DNA of 64,000 nucleotides from an uncultured Eubacteriales bacterium (lineage in GTDB: Bacteria; Bacillota; Clostridia; Christensenellales; Aristaeellaceae), in assembly GCA_902790495.1 (NCBI GenBank), contig CADASK010000028.1:1-64000 (forward strand), given 5' to 3'. Positions within the stretch are counted from its first letter, which is position 1; every line of letters starts with the position of its first letter. Below are positions 7,371 through 16,256 of the stretch, piece after piece. A program made the position numbers and the translations under genes. The notes below the pieces were generated by a model, which had not been told where the DNA came from, searched no databases, and saw only the letters and a program-made list of their open reading frames with translations.

Positions 7371-9779
7371 TCATGTCCCGGGCAGCTCCCGGGCCTGCCA
7401 GCGCTTCATCCACGCCCGCAGGCCGAAGAGCACCGCGGCGCCCGCGGCGATCAGCCCGGCCAGGAAGGCGAGCTCGCGGCCGTTGAGGCGGACGAGGTAG
7501 AACACGTCGGGCAGCAGGATCATCGCCCCAACGAACAGCACGGTCATCAGCGCGAAGAGCGAGGCCCGCAGGCGGTTGAAGGGCAGGCAGTGGGTCAGCA
7601 GCACCAGCAGGCCCACAGCGCCCGCCGAGGCCGCCGCCAGGGTGGAGCAGATGTCTTCGGGCAGGCCGATGTGCTCCAGGTGCATCGCGACCGCCGCGCA
7701 CAGCGTCACCGCCGCCGCGCCGGGCACCGCCTGCCGCACCACGTTGCGCAGGAACCGGCCCCGCACCCGCTCCGTGTTGGGCTGCAGCGCCAGGAAGAAG
7801 GACGGGATGCCGATGGTCACTGCGGAGACCAGGGTCAGCTGGATGGGCTTGAAGGGGTAGGATGCAGGCAGGAACAGCAGGGCGAAGCTCAGCGCCAGGG
7901 AGTACAGCGTCTTGACCAGGAAGAGGGAGGCGGACTGGGTGATGTTGTTGATGACGCGGCGTCCCTCGCCCACCACCTGGGGCAGGGAGGCGAAGTCCGC
8001 GTCCAGCAGGGTGAGCTGGGCGGTCTGCCGGGCCGCGTCCGAGCCGCCGGCGATGGCGATGGAACAGTCGGCGGCCTTCAGGGCGGGGATGTCGTTGACG
8101 CCGTCGCCGGTCATGGCCACGGAGTGCCCGCGCTCCTGCAGCAGGCGCACCAGCAGCCGCTTGCGCTCTGGGGTCACCCGGCCGAAGACCACCGTGTCCT
8201 CGCACCGCTCGCGCAGCTCGTCCTCCGTGGCGCGGGAGACGTCCAGCAGCTTCTCGGTGCCCGCGACGCCGGCACGCTTGGCCAGGGAGGCCACCGTGCG
8301 GGGATCGTCGCCGCTGATGAGCTTCACCGCGACGCCCTGCTGCGCAAAGTAGCCGAGGGTTTCCTCGATGTGGGGGCGCAGGCAGTCGCTCAGGGCGATC
8401 AGCGCCAGCACCCGGGTTACGGGCGGCAGGGTGTCGCCTTCCACCGCGCCTTCGGCCTCGCACAGGGTCAGCACGCGATGGCCGTCCGCCGCCAGGGCTT
8501 CGGCCTGCTGGCGGAGGGAACCGGCGTAGGCGTCCTCCAGCACGAAGGACGGCGCGCCGAGGATCAGGGTGGTGCCGTCGGCGAAGGACACCGCCGAGAG
8601 CTTGCGCTGGGAGGAGAAGGGCAGGCTGGCGACGGGCTGTGCCTGCTGCGTGTCCGGCGGCACGGCGGCGGCCAGGGCGGTCAGGGTCGGGCCGGCGATA
8701 TCGCTCGCGCCGAGAAAGCGGGCCAGGGCGCGCCGGGCGGCTGTGTCATCCGCCGCGCCGTCCATGGGGATAACGTCGGTCAGATGCATCTCGCCGGTGG
8801 TCAGGGTGCCGGTCTTGTCCAGGCAGAGCACGTCCGCCCGGGCCAGGGTTTCGATGCCGTGCAGCTCCTGCACGAGGGTCTGGCGGCGGCTCAGGCGCAC
8901 CACGCCCACGGCCATGGCCACGCTCGTGAGCAGCATCAGCCCCTCCGGGATCATACCGATCATCGAGGCGGCGGCCTGGGTCACGGAGTCGGCCAGGGGG
9001 TTGCCGCGCAGGCGGTACTGCTTCCAGAACAGGGTGAGGCCGATGGGCACGATGGCGTAGCTCAGCCAGCGGATGAGCCGCGCCAGCTCCAGCATCAGCT
9101 GGGATTTGGGCCGCTTGATGGCCTTGGCCGAGCGGGTGAGCTGGCTCAGGTAGCTGCTCTCGCCCACGCGCTCCAGCTGCACGGTGAACGCGCCGCGGCT
9201 GACAAAGCTGCCCGACATCAGCCAGTCGCCGGGGTGCTTGGTCACGTCGTCGCTCTCGCCGGTCAGCAGGGCCTCGTTCATCGCGCCGATGCCGTCCACA
9301 CAGATGGCGTCCGCGGGCACACGGTCGCCCGCGCGCAGGCGCACCAGATCGCCCTTCACGGTCTCCTCCGGGGCCACCTCGCGCTCCTCGCCCTCGCGGA
9401 TGACGCGCACCGGGCTGCGGGAGGCCAGCTTCAGCCGCCGGATGGCCCGGTGGGCGCGGATCTCCTGCACCGTGCCGATCACGGTGTTGCTGATCACCAC
9501 GCCCAGGAAGAGCATGTTGCGCCAAGCGCCGACCGAGGCCAGCGCCACGCCGATGAGGATGTTGAGCAGATTGAAAAAGGTCAGCGCGTTGTCCGCCAGG
9601 ATGCGGGGGACAGACTTGCCGGCCGTTTCGCGCACGGTGTTGCCAAGGCCGTCGGCGCGGCGCGCGGAGACCTCCTCCTCGGTCAGCCCTTCCGGGCGGG
9701 TTGGGGTGAAGTCCTCCGGCAGCGCGCCGGGGATGGCCAGGTTGACGCTCTTTTCTTTTTTGTTTTTGTTTGCAGCCAT
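7371..9779 (-). CDS. Cation-transporting P-type ATPase (HAD-IC type, CtpE-like)
   Basis: 802 residues. Ordered P-type landmarks are visible: TGES at about 173-176 (actuator), PEGL at 278-281 (M4), DKTGT at 321-325 with the phosphorylated Asp, and TGDGVNDIPALKAADC near 530 (hinge). About ten membrane segments are present, six after the hinge. There is no N-terminal metal-binding CxxC and no CPC, so it is not a heavy-metal type. Length and the GLTEEEVSAR opening resemble the group that includes mycobacterial CtpE, a calcium ATPase, but the ion cannot be assigned. The SH3-type secreted protein gene ends ten bases upstream, so the two are probably one operon. A strong terminator follows. Confidence 0.93.
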   Translation of the reverse strand: MAANKNKKEKSVNLAIPGALPEDFTPTRPEGLTEEEVSARRADGLGNTVRETAGKSVPRILADNALTFFNLLNILIGVALASVGAWRNMLFLGVVISNTVIGTVQEIRAHRAIRRLKLASRSPVRVIREGEEREVAPEETVKGDLVRLRAGDRVPADAICVDGIGAMNEALLTGESDDVTKHPGDWLMSGSFVSRGAFTVQLERVGESSYLSQLTRSAKAIKRPKSQLMLELARLIRWLSYAIVPIGLTLFWKQYRLRGNPLADSVTQAAASMIGMIPEGLMLLTSVAMAVGVVRLSRRQTLVQELHGIETLARADVLCLDKTGTLTTGEMHLTDVIPMDGAADDTAARRALARFLGASDIAGPTLTALAAAVPPDTQQAQPVASLPFSSQRKLSAVSFADGTTLILGAPSFVLEDAYAGSLRQQAEALAADGHRVLTLCEAEGAVEGDTLPPVTRVLALIALSDCLRPHIEETLGYFAQQGVAVKLISGDDPRTVASLAKRAGVAGTEKLLDVSRATEDELRERCEDTVVFGRVTPERKRLLVRLLQERGHSVAMTGDGVNDIPALKAADCSIAIAGGSDAARQTAQLTLLDADFASLPQVVGEGRRVINNITQSASLFLVKTLYSLALSFALLFLPASYPFKPIQLTLVSAVTIGIPSFFLALQPNTERVRGRFLRNVVRQAVPGAAAVTLCAAVAMHLEHIGLPEDICSTLAAASAGAVGLLVLLTHCLPFNRLRASLFALMTVLFVGAMILLPDVFYLVRLNGRELAFLAGLIAAGAAVLFGLRAWMKRWQARELPGT

Positions 9780-9789
9780 AACAGATCAC

Positions 9790-10506
9790 TCATTCAATAA
9801 CTGGTTGATTCACCTCTGCGGTTTCTTCAAAGGGACAGATGATGAACTTCTCCTGCACCCAGCCGCGCATGCCCTGGTATTCCACCTCGTAAAAATCCTT
9901 CTGCTTGTCCCACACCAGCACCTCGCTGGCGGTCTTCCAGGCGGTGATGATGCGGCTGTTGGCGCTGCTGTTGCCGCGGATGTTGATCTCCGTGCGGCCG
10001 GTGGCGCGGCCCTTCAGGGTGATGATGCCGCGGCCCAGGGGGACGCTGGCGGGGGAGAGGTAGGTCAGGGCGGCGCTGAGCACGTAGCCCAGCTTGCCCT
10101 TGTAGACGATGCGGGTGTACTTGGGCCCGGCCTTGACCACGCCCACCAGGGTGCCGCAGGGAACCTTGTACATCACGGTGTAGTCCTTCACGGACTTCAC
10201 GCTGTGCATGGTGGCCTGGCCGGTGCGGGTGGCGTCCACCGCGGCGACGCGCTTCTCCATGGGCACGTTCTCGCCGAAGCACAGGTCGGAGGTGGGCACC
10301 TCCCGGGCCTGGCCGCCCACGAGGATCTGGCTGGTCACGGTGCCGAGGGTCACGATCTCCACCGAGGCGGCGGGGTCGGAGAACAGGGACACGTGGGCGA
10401 TGAGATCCTCCTCGCGCACGGTGACGCGCGCCTGCGCGGGCAGGGAGGTCAGGGTCAGAACCAGGATAAGCGTCAGAGCCAACAGGCGTTGACTGATTCG
10501 CTGCAA
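9790..10506 (-). CDS. Secreted protein with bacterial SH3-like domains
   Basis: About 238 residues. I place the start at TTG 10506 because AAGGAG lies nine bases upstream and the product then begins with a signal peptide: QRISQRLLALTLILVLTL followed by SLPAQA. The longer frame upstream has no such features. Two SH3b-like regions are recognisable: one with DYTVMYKVPCGTLVGVV and GKLGYVLSAALTYL, another with EINIRGNSSANSRIITAW and GMRGWVQEKFI. Such domains bind cell-wall peptides or polysaccharide. It lies just before the P-type ATPase gene; a joint role is unproven. No catalytic domain is visible. Confidence 0.82.
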   Translation of the reverse strand: MQRISQRLLALTLILVLTLTSLPAQARVTVREEDLIAHVSLFSDPAASVEIVTLGTVTSQILVGGQAREVPTSDLCFGENVPMEKRVAAVDATRTGQATMHSVKSVKDYTVMYKVPCGTLVGVVKAGPKYTRIVYKGKLGYVLSAALTYLSPASVPLGRGIITLKGRATGRTEINIRGNSSANSRIITAWKTASEVLVWDKQKDFYEVEYQGMRGWVQEKFIICPFEETAEVNQPVIE

Positions 10507-10580
10507 ATCGCAACAGCTCCTTCGGGGATAATCAAGGGATGATTGTAAGAGCGGCGCGGAACCCCGCTGCCGATGCAGAC

Positions 10581-11663
10581 TCAGGCCTCCCGCCCGTCCA
10601 CCGGCGGCTCCTGATCGGCGGAGGTCATCTGCATGCTCTCCTTGAGGGACTTGCCGCTGCGCAGACCGTGCAGCACCATCACCACGGCGCCGAAGACCAG
10701 GGAGAAATAGTAAGTGAAGAAGCGCCACAGCAGCATGGCCGCCAGCCGAGTGCTTCCCTCAAACACGCGGCCGAAGTAGAGGCTGAACACGCCCTCCTGG
10801 GCGCCGGACGCGCCGGGCAGCGGGGCGTAGGCTGCGGAGATGTACTCCATCGTGTGCAGGGTGACCAGGTGGCCCCACTTGTAGGTGTTCAGGCCCAGGC
10901 CGCGGTAGATGCACCAGAGGATGCTCATGTAGCAGAGCAGCTGCAGGCAGCCGATGATCAGCTGCACCAGCAGGTTGAGGGGCCGCCGGGTGATGATGGC
11001 GATGCTCTCGTGGAAGGTCTCCACCGCCCCGAGCCACTTGCGCTCGGTCTCCTCCGGGTGCTTGGTGAGGCGGAGACGGTATCCGAGGCGCACGATCAGC
11101 CGCGCCAGCTTGCGCACGGGCGTGCGCCAGAGCGAGAGCATGACCACCGCCGAGACCGACACCACGTTGTACACATAGCCCATGATGAGGATCCAGCGGT
11201 TGACGCCCAGGTGCTCGGCCACGAAGGGGCCGTAGCCGATCCACAGCACGGTGCCGATGACGGAGAGCATCAGCTGGAAGCTGAAGAACCGCACCACCAG
11301 CGCCGAGGTGGCCACGCCGGTGGGGATGTAGCGCTGGTGCAGGTAGTACACCTGCATGGGCTGGCCGCCGGTGGCCCCGGGGGTGATGTTGGAATAATAC
11401 TGTCCCGCGACAGACACAAAAAACCCGTAGCCCCATGTGACGCGATACCCCTGCCGCCGCAGAAAATACTGGATGCTCAGGGTATCCATCAGCAGGTAAC
11501 CCAGGTAACAGGCCGCGCTGAGCAGCGCCCAGCGCAGGTCCAGCGCCGAGACCGCGCGGACCACGTCCTCAAAGGATTCAGTCTGAAAGCTGATGATCAG
11601 CACAATGGCCAGCGTGCCGAAGATCAGCAGAAAGTTCAGGAGCCGTTTCGTGCCGGGCTTCAT
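10581..11663 (-). CDS. Flippase-like integral membrane protein (LPG synthase TM / YbhN family)
   Basis: 360 residues with about eight hydrophobic segments and the family signature around the YYSNITPGATGGQPMQVYYL block and the later PLPGASGAQEGVF block. The family contains the membrane part of lysylphosphatidylglycerol synthase and glycolipid-related flippases. No C-terminal aminoacyl-transfer domain is present, so it is not a full MprF. The start at 11663 (MKPGTKRL) is preferred to an upstream ATG because GGGAGG lies just before it. It is followed after about 75 bases by the SH3 protein gene on the same strand. Substrate unknown. Confidence 0.85.
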   Translation of the reverse strand: MKPGTKRLLNFLLIFGTLAIVLIISFQTESFEDVVRAVSALDLRWALLSAACYLGYLLMDTLSIQYFLRRQGYRVTWGYGFFVSVAGQYYSNITPGATGGQPMQVYYLHQRYIPTGVATSALVVRFFSFQLMLSVIGTVLWIGYGPFVAEHLGVNRWILIMGYVYNVVSVSAVVMLSLWRTPVRKLARLIVRLGYRLRLTKHPEETERKWLGAVETFHESIAIITRRPLNLLVQLIIGCLQLLCYMSILWCIYRGLGLNTYKWGHLVTLHTMEYISAAYAPLPGASGAQEGVFSLYFGRVFEGSTRLAAMLLWRFFTYYFSLVFGAVVMVLHGLRSGKSLKESMQMTSADQEPPVDGREA

Positions 11664-11727
11664 AGTGCCTCCCGTCGTGATCAATCCCGAAAAGTATATC
11701 ATTCCGGGGGATGGAAGTCAAGAAACG

Positions 11728-11751
11728 AACCGGGCGGTTTCATGCCCGGTT
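11728..11751. other. Short perfect inverted repeat in the flippase leader
   Basis: AACCGGGC (11728-11735) and GCCCGGTT (11744-11751) with an eight-base loop, upstream of the flippase gene and 15 bases beyond the dnaE terminator. The T-run is poor, so it may be a back-up terminator or leader hairpin. Confidence 0.5.
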
Positions 11752-11765
11752 TGTAAGGAAAGCGG

Positions 11766-11804
11766 AAAGAAAAAGCGCTGGCCGCACAGTGGGGGTCAGC
11801 GCTT
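11766..11804 (-). terminator. Intrinsic terminator downstream of dnaE
   Basis: Minus strand AAGCGCTG (11804-11797) pairs with CAGCGCTT (11780-11773) and is followed by TTTTTCTTT. Confidence 0.85.
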
Positions 11805-11945
11805 GCAGGGATCGGTGGGGCACGCCGTGTAGGGGCAGCGGCCGATGAGGTAGTCGGTGGTGACGCACAACGTGCGGGAATTCTGCCGCGTCGACGGCTT
11901 GCAGGTGGAGGACTGGGCGGTGGAAAGCTGACCTTTCCCTGCGCC

Positions 11946-14900
11946 TTACCCCTTTTCCACCATCTTCACATTGTCCACCCCGAAAGCCTCCCCAAGCCGC
12001 CGCACGGCGTCGCCGGTGACATCGCACCAGTTGACGCGGGGCACGAGCAGGGTGGCTTTTTCTTCGGGGATGTGGAGGTAGACCGGCACGCTGCCGGGGA
12101 AGAGCGTCAGCATGGACACGCAGCGGTCCATCTCGGCGCGGGGGATGCGGATGTAGAGCTTTTTGGCGGCGCTGTGGGCGGCCCTGGCGTCGGCCTGGGG
12201 GTCGGGCTTGACGGTGAACAGCGGCTCGCCGGCGGCGGGGGCTTGGGGCGCGGGCGCTGAGGCGGCGGCCGGACGCCAGGTCTCGATGGGCGTCACGCGC
12301 TCCACCAACAGCTTGGGGCTCTCCTCCTCGCGGATGGAGAGGCGGCCGGTCAGCACCACCACCGCGTCCTCGCTCAGCTGGCCCTGGGTGCGCTCAAACA
12401 CCTTGGGGAAGACCAGGCACTCGATCTGCCCGGTGAGATCCTCCAGGGTCACAAAGCCCATATAGGCGCCCTTGCGGGTGGCCTTGCCCTTCACCTCGGT
12501 GAGGATGCCGCCCATGTCCACCATCTGTCCGTCCAGGCTCATGCCGTGGTCGGGGGCCTGGTCGATGTCCTGCAGGTCGGCGGTGGAGAAGCGCAGCTGC
12601 GCCAGCTGGGGGCGGTAGTCGTCCAGCGGGTGGCCGGAGATGTACACGCCGGTCATCTCCTTCTCCATCGCCAGGCGCATGGAGGCGGGCCAGTCCGGCA
12701 TGGGGGGCAGCTCGCGGTGCGGCTCGAACAGGGGGCTGTCGTCATCGCCGCCGCCCAGGTCGAACAGGGAGATCTGCCCGGTGACGGACTGCTTGCGGCG
12801 CTGGATGTTGGACTCCATCTCCTGCTCGTAGACGGCCTCCAGCTGGGGCCGCGTGCCGGGCAGGGCGTCGAAGGCCCCGGCGCGGATGAGGCTGTCCACC
12901 ACCCGCTTGTTGCACTCGCCGGGGTCGATGCGGGCGCAGAAGTCGAAGATGTCGCGGTAGGGGCCGGCCTCGCGCTCGGCGGTGATGGCGTCCGCCGCGC
13001 CGTGGCCTACGGTCTTCACCGCGCCGAAGCCGAAGCGGATGCCCATGCCGCCCTCCGGCAGGTTTTCGGCGGAGAACTTCCACTCGGAGTGGTTGATGTC
13101 AGGCGGCAGCACGGGGATGCCGTGCTCTCGGCAGTACTGGATGTAGGCCGCGATCTTGCCGCTGTTGCCGAAGACGCTGTTAAGGATGGCGGCCATGTAG
13201 CTGACCGGGTGGTAGCGCTTGAGCCAGGCGGTCTGCATGGCGACCACGGAGTAGGCCGCGGCGTGGGATTTGTTGAAGGCGTAGGACGCGAAGGAGATCA
13301 TCTCGTCGTAGATCTGGTTGGCCACGTCCTCGGGCACACCGCGCCGCACGCAGCCGTCGATCAGCACGTTGCCCTGGTCGTCGGTCTGGCCGTGCACGAA
13401 GTACTCGCGCTCGCGCTCCATCTCCTTGTGCTTCTTCTTGGCCATGGCGCGGCGCACCAGGTCGCTGCGGCCGTAGGAATAGCCGGCCAGGTCGCGCACG
13501 ATCTGCATCACCTGCTCCTGGTAGACCATGCAGCCGTAGGTGACCTCGAGGATGGGGCGGAGCTTCTCGGTCTCGTAGTGCACGGAGGCCGGGTTTTGCT
13601 TGCCCTCGATGTAGCGGGGGATGGACTCCATGGGACCCGGGCGGTAGAGGGAGATGGCGGCGATGATGTCCTCGAAGCAGGCGGGCTTCATCTGCATCAG
13701 GAAGGCGCGCATGCCGCTGCCCTCCAGCTGGAACACGCCGTCGGTCTCGCCGGCGGAGATCATGTCGTAGACCGCGCTGTCGTCCATGGGGATGTCCTCG
13801 GGCTTCATGTCCACGCCCTCGTGGGCGCGCATCATGTCCAGGGCGTCGCGGATGACGGTCAGCGTCCGCAGGCCCAGAAAGTCCATCTTCAGAAGGCCCA
13901 GGTGCTCGATGGTGGTCATGCCGAACTGGGTGGTGATCACCTCGTCGTTGCGCTGCAGGGGCACATAGTTGATGACCGGCTCGCCGGTGATCAGCACGCC
14001 CGCCGCGTGGGTGGAGGCGTTGCGCGGCATGCCCTCCAGGGTCAGGGCGGTGTCGATGAGGCGGCGCACCTCGGGCTGCTCGCTGTACATGGTCGCCAGC
14101 TGCGGGCTGATCTTCAGCGCCTTTTCGAGGGTGATGCCCAGCTCGAAGGGCACGGCCTTGGCCACCACGTCGGTCTCCTGGTAGCTCATGCCGAGCACGC
14201 GGCCCACGTCCCGCACCACGCCGCGCGCCGCCATGGTGCCGAAGGTGATGATCTGGCTGACGTGATCCGCGCCGTACTTGCGCTGGACGTAGTCGATGAC
14301 CTCCTGCCGCCGTTCGTAGCAGAAGTCGGTGTCGATATCGGGCATGGAGATGCGCTCCGGGTTGAGGAAGCGCTCGAAGAGCAGCTGGTACTTGATGGGG
14401 TCGAGGGTCGTGATGCCCAGGGCATAGCTGACCACCGAGCCGGCGGCGCTGCCGCGTCCGGGGCCGACCATGATGCCGTTCGACTTGGCGAAGTGGATGA
14501 AATCCCACACGATGAGGAAGTAATCCACAAAGCCCATGCCCTCGATGATGTCCAGCTCGTAGCGCAGGCGGGTGTAGGGCTCGTCGCCCTCCTTCGCGTC
14601 GGGGTAGAGCCGCCGCAGGCCCTCCAGGCACAGGCGGGTCAGCATCTCGGTGGCGGTCTCCCCGGTCTCCACCGGGTAGCGCGGGATCTTGCGCACGCCA
14701 AACTCGAACTCCACGCTGCACCGCGCGGCGATCTCCTGGGTGCGATCGACGGCGTCCGGCACGTTCCGGAAGAGCTGGCGCATCTCCTCCTCGCTCTTGA
14801 CGTAGAGCTCCTGGGTCTCGTGGCGCAGACGGTTCTCCTCGTCCAGGGTCTTGCCGGTCTGGATGCACATGAGCACGTCCTGGGCGTCGGCGTCCTTGCG

Positions 14901-15524
14901 CTCGAGGTAGTGGCAGTCGTTGGTCGCCACGATGGGCGCGCCCATCTCCCGGGCGATGGAGATCAGCCGCGGCAGCACGGTCTTCTCGTCCCGCAGGCCG
15001 TGGTCCATCAGCTCGACGTAGAAATTCTCCTTGCCGAAGATGGTCTGCATCCGCCGGATGTAGGCGCGGGCGTCGTCGTAACGCCCGGCCAGCAGGAGCT
15101 TGGGCAGGTCGCCGGAGAGGCAGGCCGAGAGGCAGATGAGGCCCTCGTGGTGCGTCTCCAGCATCCTGTAATCCATGCGCGGGCGGTAGTAATAGCCGTT
15201 GATGAAGGCCTCGCTGTCCAGCCACATCAGGTTTTCGTAGCCCTTGTTGTTCTCGCACAGCAGGATCAGGTGGCTCATCTCCCGGGCCGCGGGGGACTTG
15301 TCCAGGTGGTTTTCGCACACATAGGCCTCGCAGCCGATGATGGGCTTGATACCCGCGTCCTTCATGGCCTGGTAGAAGTCGATGACCCCATAGAGCACGC
15401 CATGGTCCGTGATGGCGCACGAATCCATGCCCAGCGCCTTGAGCCGCTCCACGAGCTTCGGGATGCGGCACGCGCCGTCGAGCAGGCTGTATTCCGTGTG
15501 CAGATGCAGGTGGGTGAAGGCCAT
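11946..15524 (-). CDS. dnaE: DNA polymerase III alpha subunit DnaE
   Basis: Replicative polymerase of 1192 residues, typical for the DnaE group rather than PolC (no inserted exonuclease domain). N-terminal PHP domain begins FTHLHLHTEYSLLDGA with metal-binding His residues and AITDHGVLYG. The catalytic palm contains GPGRGSAAGS and PDIDTDF, giving the acidic triad of C-family polymerases. The helix-hairpin-helix region and an OB-fold near residues 970-1070 follow, then a C-terminal domain. RBS AAAGGAG precedes the ATG. An R2 repeat lies in the leader. The reading frame continues open for 50 codons past the TAA (see findings). Confidence 0.97.
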   Translation of the reverse strand: MAFTHLHLHTEYSLLDGACRIPKLVERLKALGMDSCAITDHGVLYGVIDFYQAMKDAGIKPIIGCEAYVCENHLDKSPAAREMSHLILLCENNKGYENLMWLDSEAFINGYYYRPRMDYRMLETHHEGLICLSACLSGDLPKLLLAGRYDDARAYIRRMQTIFGKENFYVELMDHGLRDEKTVLPRLISIAREMGAPIVATNDCHYLERKDADAQDVLMCIQTGKTLDEENRLRHETQELYVKSEEEMRQLFRNVPDAVDRTQEIAARCSVEFEFGVRKIPRYPVETGETATEMLTRLCLEGLRRLYPDAKEGDEPYTRLRYELDIIEGMGFVDYFLIVWDFIHFAKSNGIMVGPGRGSAAGSVVSYALGITTLDPIKYQLLFERFLNPERISMPDIDTDFCYERRQEVIDYVQRKYGADHVSQIITFGTMAARGVVRDVGRVLGMSYQETDVVAKAVPFELGITLEKALKISPQLATMYSEQPEVRRLIDTALTLEGMPRNASTHAAGVLITGEPVINYVPLQRNDEVITTQFGMTTIEHLGLLKMDFLGLRTLTVIRDALDMMRAHEGVDMKPEDIPMDDSAVYDMISAGETDGVFQLEGSGMRAFLMQMKPACFEDIIAAISLYRPGPMESIPRYIEGKQNPASVHYETEKLRPILEVTYGCMVYQEQVMQIVRDLAGYSYGRSDLVRRAMAKKKHKEMEREREYFVHGQTDDQGNVLIDGCVRRGVPEDVANQIYDEMISFASYAFNKSHAAAYSVVAMQTAWLKRYHPVSYMAAILNSVFGNSGKIAAYIQYCREHGIPVLPPDINHSEWKFSAENLPEGGMGIRFGFGAVKTVGHGAADAITAEREAGPYRDIFDFCARIDPGECNKRVVDSLIRAGAFDALPGTRPQLEAVYEQEMESNIQRRKQSVTGQISLFDLGGGDDDSPLFEPHRELPPMPDWPASMRLAMEKEMTGVYISGHPLDDYRPQLAQLRFSTADLQDIDQAPDHGMSLDGQMVDMGGILTEVKGKATRKGAYMGFVTLEDLTGQIECLVFPKVFERTQGQLSEDAVVVLTGRLSIREEESPKLLVERVTPIETWRPAAASAPAPQAPAAGEPLFTVKPDPQADARAAHSAAKKLYIRIPRAEMDRCVSMLTLFPGSVPVYLHIPEEKATLLVPRVNWCDVTGDAVRRLGEAFGVDNVKMVEKG

Positions 15525-15547
15525 GGTGTCAGCTCCTTTTTCAAGAG

Positions 15548-15605
15548 CCTTCCCCTCTGGGGGAAGGTGTCATGCATCCGCTTGCGGATGCATGACGGAT
15601 GAGGG
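15548..15605 (-). repeat. R2 palindromic intergenic repeat, copy 4
   Basis: Reverse orientation: CCTTCCCC..GGGGGAAGG, then GTCATGCATCCG..CGGATGCATGAC, then GGATGAGG. In the dnaE leader. Confidence 0.8.
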
Positions 15606-15655
15606 TTTGCGGTGATGGGGAATCCGCTGATTCGTCTTCTTCTCTGGGAAGGATG

Positions 15656-15919
15656 TTATTTTTCCCCGTAGTGGGTTTTGCAGCTTGCAATCACAAGCGC
15701 ACCGCTGCTGACACGATAAACGATGCGATTCTCGTCGTCAATCCTGCGGCTCCACCAACCACTCAAGTCACCCTTGAGAGGCTCTGGCTTGCCAAGACCT
15801 TCAAAGGGTGTGCGCTGCATATCCCGAATGAGTCCGTTAATTCTCTTGACGGTCTTTTTATCCTGCGTTTGCCACCACAGATACTCGTCCCATCCGTCTT
15901 CGCTCCACGTGATATGCAT
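15656..15919 (-). CDS. yoeB: YoeB/Txe-family toxin
   Basis: 87-residue ribosome-dependent mRNA interferase of the RelE superfamily. It begins MHITWSEDGWDEYLWWQTQD, the characteristic YoeB opening, and carries KRINGLIRDMQRTPFEGLGKPEPLKGDLSGWWSRRIDDENRIVY in pieces typical of the family: the Glu, Arg and the late His-Tyr (KTHYGE) match the catalytic positions of YoeB. The ATG at 15919 gives normal length; a TTG at 15937 would add six residues and overlap the antitoxin. The antitoxin gene ends eight bases upstream. Confidence 0.92.
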   Translation of the reverse strand: MHITWSEDGWDEYLWWQTQDKKTVKRINGLIRDMQRTPFEGLGKPEPLKGDLSGWWSRRIDDENRIVYRVSSGALVIASCKTHYGEK

Positions 15920-15926
15920 GGAATGC

Positions 15927-16187
15927 TTACTCCTCAATCAAGTCGTGCTCTACAAGTTTTGCTTTTCCCGAATCAATATCAGCAATTACTCGCTTCAGAT
16001 GGCGAAGATTGGCTTCGCTGTAAAACGGGTCAATGGAGACATCGAAGGGGATTCTTTTTTCCCTGCAAATCTTCTTTGCGAACACGGTAAATGCGGTGGT
16101 CATGGTCATGCCAAGCTCCTTGCAGACCTCTTCCATACCCTTCTTATCCTCTTCATCCATGCGGAAATTGACCAAGACTTGGGACAT
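15927..16187 (-). CDS. relB: RelB/DinJ-family antitoxin
   Basis: 86 residues. Starts MSQVLVNFRMDEEDKKGMEE, the ribbon-helix-helix opening of RelB/DinJ proteins, followed by LGMTMTTAFTVFAKKI and a C-terminal toxin-binding tail. The ATG at 16187 has AAAGGAGG eight bases upstream; an ATG at 16208 is less likely. It precedes yoeB, the standard antitoxin-first order. Pairing a DinJ-type antitoxin with a YoeB toxin is common. The complex probably represses the promoter at 16220-16248. Confidence 0.9.
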   Translation of the reverse strand: MSQVLVNFRMDEEDKKGMEEVCKELGMTMTTAFTVFAKKICREKRIPFDVSIDPFYSEANLRHLKRVIADIDSGKAKLVEHDLIEE

Positions 16188-16219
16188 GGCAGAAACCTCC
16201 TTTTCCATTCGGTAAGAAC

Positions 16220-16248
16220 ATGATAATGCAAAGTGGGCAAATTGTAAA
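16220..16248 (-). promoter_or_regulatory. Promoter of the relB-yoeB module
   Basis: Minus strand: TTTACA (16248-16243), 17-base spacer, TATCAT (16225-16220). It lies just before the antitoxin RBS. Confidence 0.72.
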
Positions 16249-16256
16249 GATAAAAA

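Noticed and set aside
12546..15602. Open frame of about 1018 codons on plus, opposite dnaE
   Set aside because: Product is His/Gly/Val/Ala-rich shadow sequence with no domain; it mirrors the high-GC third positions of dnaE, which has all polymerase motifs.
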